A stretch of 5,698 bases of DNA from Alphaproteobacteria bacterium. Lineage in GTDB: Bacteria; Pseudomonadota; Alphaproteobacteria; SHVP01. Below are positions 1-5,698 of the stretch, one piece after another (the stretch's first letter is position 1; the number at the start of each line of letters is the position of its first letter). The notes under the pieces are model-generated. The model did no database searches, had not been told where the DNA came from, and was given only the letters and a program-made list of their open reading frames with translations. Location of the stretch: the NCBI GenBank assembly GCA_026421105.1, contig JAPKDI010000098.1, positions 1 to 5,698 of the forward strand. The letters run 5' to 3'. The translations under genes were made by a program, and so were the position numbers.

Positions 1-153
1 GTTGAGCACGATATGAGCATGGTGATGGATATCTCCAACCATGTCGTTGTGCTTAACTTCGGTGAAAAAATTGCGGAAGGCGCGCCGCACGAAATGCAAC
101 AACACCCTGCTGTCGTTGAAGCCTACCTCGGCGCAGTACAGGACGTCGCCTAA
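1..153 (+). CDS. livG: LivG-type ABC transporter ATPase, C-terminal end (partial at 5' side)
   Basis: This is the last 50 residues of a LivG-family ATP-binding subunit. The rest lies before the window; the family is usually about 250-260 residues. The fragment opens at the switch (H-loop) motif VEHDM, whose histidine contacts the ATP gamma-phosphate in ABC ATPases. It continues with the usual LivG ending: a VVVLNFGEKIAEGAPHE segment, then a VVEAYLG motif close to the stop. The TAA stop at 151-153 shares its last A with the ATG of livH, so the two genes are probably translationally coupled. The protein should sit on the cytoplasmic face of the LivHM permease and pair with LivF as an ATPase heterodimer. 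Here LivG keeps the H-loop histidine, whereas LivF downstream has glutamine at that place. The family call is firm. The substrate cannot be read from this fragment. Confidence 0.93.
   Translation, partial: VEHDMSMVMDISNHVVVLNFGEKIAEGAPHEMQQHPAVVEAYLGAVQDVA
140..143 (+). promoter_or_regulatory. Ribosome binding site of livH
   Basis: AGGA lies inside the end of livG, nine bases before the livH ATG at 153. It supports initiation at this ATG, which overlaps the livG stop by one base (TAATG). A terminating ribosome could also re-initiate here. Confidence 0.6.
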
Positions 154-1052
154 TGGAGATCGCCTACATTATCGAGGACAGCCTGACTGGTCTCATGACC
201 GGCGGAGTTTATGCGTTGATCGCCGTGGGCATCGTGTTCGTGTTCCGCGCGACCAAGGCGTTCAATTTTGCTCATGGCACCGTGATGATGGTGGGCGCCT
301 ATTTCTATCACACCATAACCGTTGTCTTAGGTGACCTCGGGATTGGCTCATGGGCCATTTACGTGATTGGGCTGCCGCTAGCTCTGTTGGTCAGTGCACT
401 ATTCGGGGCTGCGATTGAACGCGTGGTGATGCGCCCGATGCTCGGGCAAAACCCGTTTGCCATGATCATGGTCACCATTGGTTTGATCTCGGTCCTGGAA
501 GGTGGCACCGCGATTATATGGTCAAGCAATGCGCACTACCCACCAGCACTCGTGGGACTAAAAATTGATTTTGTCGGCGGACTGGCCATCAATCGGCAGA
601 TGTTCGCAAGTTTTCTGATTGCGGCTATCGTATTTGCGACCATCGCGGTGTTGTTCCTCAAATCGAAAGCGGGGGTGGCTATCCGAGCCACTGCATCGGA
701 TCAATCCACCGCCTATGCCATGGGTATCAACGTGCCGGGCGTGTTTTCGATCACCTGGATGGTCGCGGCTGGGACAGGTGCGCTCGCGGGAATACTACTG
801 GCGCCGCTCAACAGTCTGACCCCGTCACTGGGTGCCGTAGGCCTCAGTGTGATCGCCGTCGTTATCCTAGGTGGAATGGATTCGGTTATCGGCGTACTCC
901 TTGCCGCGTTCCTCGTCGGCTGGCTTGAAGCGATGACAAATCACTTCCTTGGCGGCGACTTCAAAGAGATTGTTCCTTACGTTGTTGTGTTAGTGATCAT
1001 CTTGATCCGGCCCTACGGGTTGCTTGGCACACCCGACGTAGAGCGGGTATAG
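153..1052 (+). CDS. livH: LivH-type ABC transporter permease
   Basis: This is a 299-residue inner-membrane permease of the branched-chain amino acid transporter family (BPD_transp_2 fold), close to the usual length for LivH. About eight hydrophobic segments are visible, at roughly residues 11-31, 39-60, 68-88, 101-122, 149-169, 195-218, 227-250 and 272-287. The N-terminal GLMTGGVYALIAVGIVFVFR stretch and the following FNFAHG (38-42) are hallmarks of LivH. The cytoplasmic coupling loop that contacts the ATPases is the GVAIRATASD segment (174-183), followed by AYAMGIN (187-193). The VILGGMDSVIG motif (237-247) is also typical. It should form the translocation pore with LivM. The start overlaps the livG stop by one base, and livM begins two bases after its stop. 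Family membership is clear. The imported solute is not determined by this subunit alone. Confidence 0.96.
   Translation: MEIAYIIEDSLTGLMTGGVYALIAVGIVFVFRATKAFNFAHGTVMMVGAYFYHTITVVLGDLGIGSWAIYVIGLPLALLVSALFGAAIERVVMRPMLGQNPFAMIMVTIGLISVLEGGTAIIWSSNAHYPPALVGLKIDFVGGLAINRQMFASFLIAAIVFATIAVLFLKSKAGVAIRATASDQSTAYAMGINVPGVFSITWMVAAGTGALAGILLAPLNSLTPSLGAVGLSVIAVVILGGMDSVIGVLLAAFLVGWLEAMTNHFLGGDFKEIVPYVVVLVIILIRPYGLLGTPDVERV
1041..1047 (+). promoter_or_regulatory. Weak ribosome binding site of livM
   Basis: The purine-rich stretch GAGCGGG lies inside the last codons of livH, seven bases before the livM ATG at 1055. The match to the Shine-Dalgarno consensus is modest. Since livH stops only two bases before livM starts, translational coupling is probably the main route of initiation. 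Confidence 0.4.
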
Positions 1053-1054
1053 CG

Positions 1055-2098
1055 ATGCTGATCGGTGACTACAAATCAACTTACGCCGCCGACGAGGCCA
1101 TTTTTCGTGTTTGGCCTGTGCGCTTTGGACTCGCAGCGCTTCTCGTCGCGCTCATTGTCCTCCCGTTCGCTGCCAATAGCTTTATCGTTTTTTTGGCAAC
1201 GCAAGTGGCGATCTACACAGTCGCCATTACAGGGCTCAACATTCTCACCGGATACACCGGGTTGATCTCATTAGGCCATGGAGCGTTAGTCGGCGTTGGT
1301 GCTTATGTCACTGCGATCTTCGCAAATTGGCTCGGCCTCCCGTTTTGGGCAGCGATCCCGGTAGCTGTAGTCATAACCTCAGCAGTGGGCCTCATGTTTG
1401 GCTTGCCGTCGCTGCGCATTCGTGGGCTGTACCTAACAATCGCCACATTGGCAGCTAGTTTCATCATCATTTTTGTCATCGAACATTGGTCGTCCGTGAC
1501 GCGCGGCGATAGCGGCATCACACTGGCTCCAGCATCCGTCTTTGGGATTGAGTTGGTTAGCGACGCTCAAAAATACGCGCTCATTGTACCTATCGCGATT
1601 CTCGCCGTGCTCTTCGCACAAAACCTGTTTCGTACCCGTGTTGGACGTGCTTTCGTTGCGATACGCGATTCCGATTACTCAGCGGAAATTATCGGCGTTG
1701 ATCTGACCCGATACAAACTTTTGGCCTTTGCGCTCGGCTCCGGGTATGCCGGCTTGGCTGGGTCTCTATGGGCTTACAACTTCCTTGCGTTGCTGCCCAC
1801 GCAGTTCGAATTGCAGCTTTCCATCGTGTTTCTCGCGGCGCTGGTGGTTGGGGGGACGGCCCGCACCCTGGGGCCAGTTTTCGGTGCCGTTTTTGTGATC
1901 TTGATCCCCGAGTTTCTCAAGTGGATATTCGGCTTTCTTACGCCACTTAGCCCGACAATTGTGGAATACACAGCGCCCGCCAACACAATCACATACGGCC
2001 TTCTCATTATTGTGTTTATGATATTTGAACCGATGGGCTTAGCTGCAATTTGGACCCGGTTTTGGCGGTACATCAATCTTTGGCCGTTTTCGCCGTAG
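1055..2098 (+). CDS. livM: LivM-type ABC transporter permease
   Basis: This is a 347-residue inner-membrane permease, the partner of LivH. A polar N-terminal stretch of about 20 residues precedes the first hydrophobic segment (about 23-40). The LivM hallmark follows, with LNILTGYTGLISLGHGA at 61-77. Further hydrophobic segments lie around 97-117, 125-143, 174-189, 221-244, 255-287 and 310-330. The cytoplasmic coupling loop is GRAFVAIRDSDYSAEIIGVD (197-216), and VVGGTARTLGP (264-274) matches the conserved GG...GP motif near the C-terminus. The protein ends in a short aromatic, basic tail (IWTRFWRYINLWPFSP) beyond the last membrane segment, probably cytoplasmic. The gene lies two bases after livH and 36 bases before the binding-protein gene. 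The ATG at 1055 was chosen because it fits the stop-start spacing. I see no truncation or frameshift. Confidence 0.96.
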   Translation: MLIGDYKSTYAADEAIFRVWPVRFGLAALLVALIVLPFAANSFIVFLATQVAIYTVAITGLNILTGYTGLISLGHGALVGVGAYVTAIFANWLGLPFWAAIPVAVVITSAVGLMFGLPSLRIRGLYLTIATLAASFIIIFVIEHWSSVTRGDSGITLAPASVFGIELVSDAQKYALIVPIAILAVLFAQNLFRTRVGRAFVAIRDSDYSAEIIGVDLTRYKLLAFALGSGYAGLAGSLWAYNFLALLPTQFELQLSIVFLAALVVGGTARTLGPVFGAVFVILIPEFLKWIFGFLTPLSPTIVEYTAPANTITYGLLIIVFMIFEPMGLAAIWTRFWRYINLWPFSP

Positions 2099-2134
2099 CC
2101 ATTTCATCAACAAAAACAGATAGGGAGAAGCGTA
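2099..2134 (+). promoter_or_regulatory. livM-livK spacer with strong ribosome binding site
   Basis: This is the longest gap in the window (36 bases), A-rich in its middle (2109-2116). It carries GGGAG at 2123-2127, seven bases before the livK ATG, the best-spaced and most consensus-like Shine-Dalgarno site here. An efficient site fits a binding protein, which is usually needed in excess over the membrane subunits. I find no hairpin, terminator or clear promoter in it. Confidence 0.65.
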
Positions 2135-3340
2135 ATGAAAGTAGATCGCAGGACAGTTCTGAAAGGAACGGCGGCAGTGGCCGCAACGTCCGTCATGGGC
2201 ATGCCTTCAATCGTGCGCGCCCAATCCAAAAAGTGGATGTTTGCTGGCTCCTCGCCGCTAACGGGGCCGTTTGCTCAAGCGGGCAACATCGCGCTGAAAG
2301 ATATTCTCGATTGGGCCGAGATGACGAACGACATGGGCGGCATTGCTGGTCGTCCGGTCGAAATCACGCACGAGGATTCGGGCTACAATCCAGCTAAATC
2401 TCTCGCTAATTTTAAGAAGGCAATGTCGTCGGATGATCGCCCGGTTTACTACAACGGCGATTCCACCGGTTTCATGAAGTTGGTTACGCCAGAGCTCAAT
2501 CGCACTCCGGTCCTGTGTGGAGGTACGTCGTTCGCGTCCGAGCTTGCTGATCCATCAACCCACCCGTTCCAGTACATCGCTGGTCCCACCTACAACTCTA
2601 TGTTCGACATCCTTCTTAAACACGTGAAGGACAATGGCGGCAGCACGGTCGCATTCGTCTATTCCGATACAGAATTTGGGCGAGACCCAATCGCACACGG
2701 GCGCAAGGCGGCTGCGGCCCTTGGCCTTAAGGTGGTTCACGAGGAGATTACCAAACCAGCCGGTGCAGAAGTGCAAACTCACGTCGCACAATTGCGTCGC
2801 GCAGATCCTGACTTTGTCATCATGCACGGGTATGTCACTGGTGTGTGGCCCGAGATTATTGGCACAGCGCGTGCGTTTAAGATGGAAACCAAGTTCCTCG
2901 GCACATTCTGGGGCATGGAAAAGGTAATTGCTGACGGCGTGACCGCTAAGGCTGGTCCCATCCTAGATGGCTATGCCGGGGTACTGCCGTACCGCTACTT
3001 CTATGAGGCCAAGGACTCGGCGTCTTACGGAAAATTCTTTGCCTTCAAAAAGCAAAAGTATGGCGACAAATTCCCGGGCTACGTCACGACGTGGTCGTTA
3101 CAACCGATGTTCAGCCACGAACTGGCCAAGAACGCGATCGAGGCCACCGTCAACGCCGACAAGGAAGTGAATGCCCAAAACTTGGTAGCCGCACTTGGCG
3201 CGATCAAGGACTGGGACTCTGGTGGTTACATGGGCCTTCCCGTAACAGTCGTGAACCATGCCGTGCCGCAAGGCCGCGTCTACGCTTATCGCGCCGAGAA
3301 CAATTTGTTCTTGCCGGTATCCGATTGGATCGTCACATAG
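2135..3340 (+). CDS. livK: LivK-type periplasmic substrate-binding protein with Tat-like signal
   Basis: This is a 401-residue type I periplasmic binding protein of the leucine/amide-binding family (Peripla_BP_6). The N-terminus has a twin-arginine signal: D-R5-R6-T-V-L-K-G, then a weakly hydrophobic Ala-rich stretch, with likely cleavage after V-R-A29. The mature protein begins with the family's first strand and loop, SSPLTGPFAQAG (39-50), followed by NDMGGIAGRPVE (65-76). A YSDTEFGRD segment (176-184) matches the second-lobe motif usually seen as Y-x-D-x-x-(Y/F)-G. It should capture the solute in the periplasm and deliver it to LivHM. Only one cysteine is seen (in VLCGG), and the signal lacks a lipobox, so it is not a lipoprotein. 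It lies between livM and livF, inside the transporter operon. Its TAG stop at 3338-3340 overlaps the region where livF should begin. The ligand may be a carboxylic acid rather than an amino acid, judging by the downstream ligase (inference). Confidence 0.95.
   Translation: MKVDRRTVLKGTAAVAATSVMGMPSIVRAQSKKWMFAGSSPLTGPFAQAGNIALKDILDWAEMTNDMGGIAGRPVEITHEDSGYNPAKSLANFKKAMSSDDRPVYYNGDSTGFMKLVTPELNRTPVLCGGTSFASELADPSTHPFQYIAGPTYNSMFDILLKHVKDNGGSTVAFVYSDTEFGRDPIAHGRKAAAALGLKVVHEEITKPAGAEVQTHVAQLRRADPDFVIMHGYVTGVWPEIIGTARAFKMETKFLGTFWGMEKVIADGVTAKAGPILDGYAGVLPYRYFYEAKDSASYGKFFAFKKQKYGDKFPGYVTTWSLQPMFSHELAKNAIEATVNADKEVNAQNLVAALGAIKDWDSGGYMGLPVTVVNHAVPQGRVYAYRAENNLFLPVSDWIVT
3337..3339 (+). other. 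Possible non-canonical ATA start of livF overlapping the livK stop
   Basis: An ATA codon in the LivF frame overlaps the livK TAG as ATAG. It is preceded by GGA at 3327-3329 with seven bases of spacing. Its reading gives a short Ala-rich leader (AEQIAAALSGVAAAPQG) before LLSVNNIEV, which resembles the leaders seen on many LivF proteins. It may be a true rare start, an ATG altered by mutation or sequencing error, or irrelevant if TTG or CTG further down is used. Confidence 0.3.
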
Positions 3341-3393
3341 CCGAGCAGATCGCGGCGGCACTTTCGGGTGTCGCCGCAGCGCCGCAGGGCCGC

Positions 3394-4185
3394 TTGCTGA
3401 GCGTCAATAATATCGAAGTCTATTACCACAGGGTGGTGCAGGCGCTTCGTGGTCTGTCGTTCGAGGTGCCAGAAGGTAAGGTGGTTGCGTTGCTCGGCTC
3501 GAACGGCGCTGGTAAGACGACGGCCCTCAAGGCGATCTCCGGTCTGCTACCGCTGGAAAACGGTGAGGTTACAGGTGGAGATATCACCTTTGGCGGCCGC
3601 TCGGTGTTGCGCGATGAACCGCATACGCTTGTCCGCCGTGGTATGGGTCATGTTCGCGAAGGCCGCCGAATCTTTGCCGATCTCACGGTGCACGACAATT
3701 TAGTAGCAGCGTCCTTCGCCCTGACCGGCCGCAAGGATGTCCTTCCAGACTTCGACGACATTTACGACCTGTTCCCCCGCCTTAAGGAACGTCGGACGCA
3801 ACTCGGGGGTTACCTCTCGGGCGGCGAGCAGCAAATGCTGGCGCTAGGGCGCGCGCTAATCGGAAAGCCCGAAATCATCTTGCTAGATGAACCCTCACTG
3901 GGGCTCGCACCAAAACTCGTTCTAGAGATTTTTGACACCATTTCGCGCATCAATGAAGAGCGGGGTGCCACCATCTTACTAGTCGAGCAAAATGCTAACG
4001 TCGCATTCTCGCATGCGCATTACGGTTATATCTTGGAAAATGGCCGCGTCGTAATCGAGGGCGATGTCGACAAGTTGCGTGATGATGATGACGTGCGAGA
4101 GTTCTACCTCGGTGTCGGCGGCGCGGAAAGAAAATCGTTTCGCGACGTCAAACACTATAAGCGCCGCAAGCGCTGGTTGAGCTAA
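3394..4185 (+). CDS. livF: LivF-type ABC transporter ATPase (start uncertain)
   Basis: This is the second ATP-binding subunit. Numbered from the TTG at 3394 it has 263 residues, with Walker A GSNGAGKT (35-42), signature LSGGEQQ (141-147), Walker B IILLDEP with D165-E166, and D-loop SLGLAP. The H-loop histidine is replaced by Q199 in VEQN, as is usual in LivF. The conserved LLSVNNIEV start of the fold coincides with TTG 3394 and CTG 3397, with AGGG at 3386-3389 just upstream. No ATG or GTG lies in this frame between 3094 and 3394. The other in-frame candidates are TTG 3325, an ATA at 3337 overlapping the livK stop (282 residues if used), and GTG 3091, which is deep inside livK and unlikely. 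After the FYLG motif, where shorter LivF proteins end, there is a basic tail of about 23 residues (SFRDVKHYKRRKRWLS at its end). The ligase gene starts 8 bases later. Family call firm; start not. Confidence 0.9.
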   Translation: MLSVNNIEVYYHRVVQALRGLSFEVPEGKVVALLGSNGAGKTTALKAISGLLPLENGEVTGGDITFGGRSVLRDEPHTLVRRGMGHVREGRRIFADLTVHDNLVAASFALTGRKDVLPDFDDIYDLFPRLKERRTQLGGYLSGGEQQMLALGRALIGKPEIILLDEPSLGLAPKLVLEIFDTISRINEERGATILLVEQNANVAFSHAHYGYILENGRVVIEGDVDKLRDDDDVREFYLGVGGAERKSFRDVKHYKRRKRWLS

Positions 4186-4187
4186 GG
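4184..4187 (+). promoter_or_regulatory. Ribosome binding site of the acyl-CoA ligase gene
   Basis: AAGG, formed partly by the livF TAA stop, lies six bases before the ATG at 4194. This fits coupled translation of the ligase with livF and supports the chosen ligase start. Confidence 0.55.
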
Positions 4188-4193
4188 CAGGCC

Positions 4194-5698
4194 ATGGCGA
4201 TTGCCGAACAAATCGACGTTGATGCTGAAATTGCGCCCGACGTGCGCACGCTGCCGCGTCTCTTGCGCGCTCATGCCCGTAACCGGCCCGATGCGCTTGC
4301 ATTGCGGCAAAAACGCTTCGGTATTTGGAACGAACTTACTTGGGCTGAATACGAGCTTGGGGTAAGTCATTTTGCCCAGGGCCTACTTGCGCTGGGGTAC
4401 GGCCGCGGTGATCACGTCGCGATTCTGTCGGAGAACCGCCAGGAATGGCTTATTGCCGAGCTTGGCATGCAGATGGTGGGTGCGGTCGCGACAGGGGTCT
4501 ATCCAACATCTCCGGCGCCTGAAATTCAGCATGTCCTCGACCTAACAGAATCCAAAGCAATCATCTGTGAGGATCAAGAACAGGTTGATAAAGTTCTCGA
4601 AATCAGAGGCCAACTGCCAAGTCTGCGGCACATCATCTATTTCGATGGAAAGGGACTTTCCGGTTACGACGTGCCTGACCTTGTGCCCTACACCAGGCTC
4701 ATGGAAGCCGGCACTAAGGCTGCGCAAAGCGATCCGGGGTTTCTCGACCAAGCCTTGCGCGACCACGATCCGGACGACGTTGCCCTAATCGTCGGTACCT
4801 CAGGCTCAACGGGTTTGCCTAAGGCCGCACTCATCACCTATCGCAACATTGCCTTTGTGGGAGAAGCCTCGGCCCAGAACATCGGTCAAACTGACCGAGA
4901 TTCGGCTGTGTCATATCTTCCGCTGTGCCATGTCGCCGAACAGTTGTTTTCGGTCTTCCTGGCAATGTACGGCGGTTACGCCGTGAGCTTTGGCGAAAGC
5001 TTGCGGACCGTGCAATCGGATCTGCGAGAGATCGCTCCCACAATATTCCTCGGTGTGCCTCGTATTTGGGAAAAGATGCGCGCCGAAGTTTTGATCCGCG
5101 CACGTACGGCCGGCCCAATACAAAAACTTATCCTGGGTCTCGCGCTGCGTGACGCGCATCGTTTCGATGACCCTTGGAAAGCCGACCACGGTCTTGGTGA
5201 CCGTCTGCGCCGCGCCCTATGGGAGCCGTTGGCCTACCGGCCGCTGCGCAACGCGCTCGGACTGACGCGCTGCAAGATCGCCATATCTGGGGCCGCACCT
5301 GTAGCGGTGGAAACGTTGAAGTTTTTTCGCGGTCTAGGGGTGCCCCTCATGGAAGGGTTCGGGATGACCGAAACCGCGGGCGCCTGTGCGATCCAGCGTC
5401 TTGACGAGAGCCTCGTTGGTCGTATTGGCAAGCCGCTCGTTGGCATTGAGATGAAGACCGCCGCCGACGGCGAACTCCTCATTCGCGGGGGCTGCGTATT
5501 CGGCGGCTACTACCGCAACGACGAGGCGACGCGTGAGGCTTTGCAAGACGGGTGGCTCCACACCGGCGATATCGCGGAAGTTTTTCCAGACGGTTCGGTG
5601 TCGATTGTCGATCGCAAGAAAGATATCGCCATCACGGCGGGCGGGAAGAACCTGACGCCCAGCCTGATCGAGAACACGATGAAGGCGAGCCCCTACAT
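4194..5698 (+). CDS. AMP-forming long-chain-type acyl-CoA synthetase (partial at 3' end)
   Basis: The frame stays open from the ATG at 4194 to the window end, giving 501 codons of an ANL-superfamily ligase. Members of this FadD15-like group are commonly around 600-650 residues, so roughly the last 100-150 are missing. The predicted reaction is carboxylic acid + ATP + CoA to acyl-CoA + AMP + PPi, in the cytoplasm or at the inner membrane. Visible motifs are the P-loop GTSGSTGLPK (201-210), YLPLCHVAE (241-249), SGAAP followed by EGFGMTET (387-394), the ribose-binding DGWLHTGD (452-459) with D459, and the hinge DRKKD (473-477) followed by TAGGKN (481-486). The A10 catalytic lysine would lie beyond the window. 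The P-loop departs from the usual YTSGTTGxPKG at three places (Gly for Tyr, Ser for Thr, Ala after PK), and the A5 motif has Phe389 in place of Tyr. The gene starts eight bases after livF, so it probably acts on the transported substrate. The exact chain or ring preference is not readable. Confidence 0.93.
   Translation, partial: MAIAEQIDVDAEIAPDVRTLPRLLRAHARNRPDALALRQKRFGIWNELTWAEYELGVSHFAQGLLALGYGRGDHVAILSENRQEWLIAELGMQMVGAVATGVYPTSPAPEIQHVLDLTESKAIICEDQEQVDKVLEIRGQLPSLRHIIYFDGKGLSGYDVPDLVPYTRLMEAGTKAAQSDPGFLDQALRDHDPDDVALIVGTSGSTGLPKAALITYRNIAFVGEASAQNIGQTDRDSAVSYLPLCHVAEQLFSVFLAMYGGYAVSFGESLRTVQSDLREIAPTIFLGVPRIWEKMRAEVLIRARTAGPIQKLILGLALRDAHRFDDPWKADHGLGDRLRRALWEPLAYRPLRNALGLTRCKIAISGAAPVAVETLKFFRGLGVPLMEGFGMTETAGACAIQRLDESLVGRIGKPLVGIEMKTAADGELLIRGGCVFGGYYRNDEATREALQDGWLHTGDIAEVFPDGSVSIVDRKKDIAITAGGKNLTPSLIENTMKASPY

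Noticed and set aside
41..334. Open frame of 97 codons overlapping livG and livH
   Set aside because: It lies out of frame over two clear transporter genes, and its translation is Arg-rich low-information sequence typical of a shadow frame.
1774..2076. Minus-strand open frame of 100 codons inside livM
   Set aside because: It is entirely antisense to a well-supported permease gene and has no recognisable motif or ribosome binding site.
2099..2134. Possible terminator or internal promoter between livM and livK
   Set aside because: The 36 bases contain no inverted repeat or T-tract, and no paired -35/-10 boxes can be argued. It looks like a simple spacer with a ribosome binding site.
3091..3393. 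A long upstream extension of LivF from GTG 3091, giving a 364-residue protein
   Set aside because: The first 100 or so residues are the livK coding sequence read in another frame. They are Arg-rich, without family resemblance, and no ribosome binding site supports them. LivF homology starts only near 3394.
4079..4093. Short GAT repeat near the end of livF
   Set aside because: It only encodes a run of Asp residues (RDDDDVRE) in the conserved C-terminal region and is too short to call a repeat feature.
3979..4302. Minus-strand open frame of 107 codons across the livF-ligase junction
   Set aside because: It is antisense to the end of livF and the start of the ligase, both clearly coding on the + strand, and it shows no family resemblance.

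Overview
The window is one continuous, tightly packed operon on the + strand. It encodes a LIV-type (HAAT, hydrophobic/branched-chain amino acid family) ABC importer followed by an AMP-forming acyl-CoA ligase. The order is livG (3' end only), livH, livM, livK, livF, then the ligase, whose 3' end is cut off by the window. Intergenic gaps run from a 1-nt overlap to 36 nt. I see no internal terminator, no tRNA or rRNA, no repeat array, no insertion sequence and no convincing gene on the minus strand. No stretch over 300 bases is non-coding.

The host is most likely a Gram-negative bacterium of moderately high GC, probably a proteobacterium and perhaps an alphaproteobacterium. The reasons are the periplasmic binding protein with a Tat-type signal, the Shine-Dalgarno-led genes, and the family style of the proteins. 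The codon mix, with many A/T third positions beside GC-rich ones, argues against a very high-GC genome. This assignment is an inference, and no species can be named.

Region by region: 1-153 is the C-terminal 50 residues of the first ATPase (LivG). Bases 153-1052 and 1055-2098 encode the two membrane permeases. Bases 2099-2134 are a short spacer with the best ribosome binding site in the window. Bases 2135-3340 encode the secreted substrate-binding protein. From about 3340 to 4185 lies the second ATPase (LivF), whose start codon is unclear. From 4194 to the window end is a long-chain-fatty-acyl-CoA-synthetase-like ligase.

Together the genes suggest capture of a solute in the periplasm by LivK, import through LivHM driven by LivG and LivF, and conversion of the imported substrate, or a metabolite of it, to a CoA thioester. 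Because a ligase is built into the operon, the substrate is more likely a carboxylic acid (fatty, aromatic or alicyclic) than leucine, isoleucine or valine. The gene names used here describe family membership, not proven substrate. No wholly new system is apparent. The points most worth a second look are the missing canonical start of livF, where an ATA codon overlaps the livK stop, the divergent ATP-binding motifs of the ligase, and the basic C-terminal tail of LivF.
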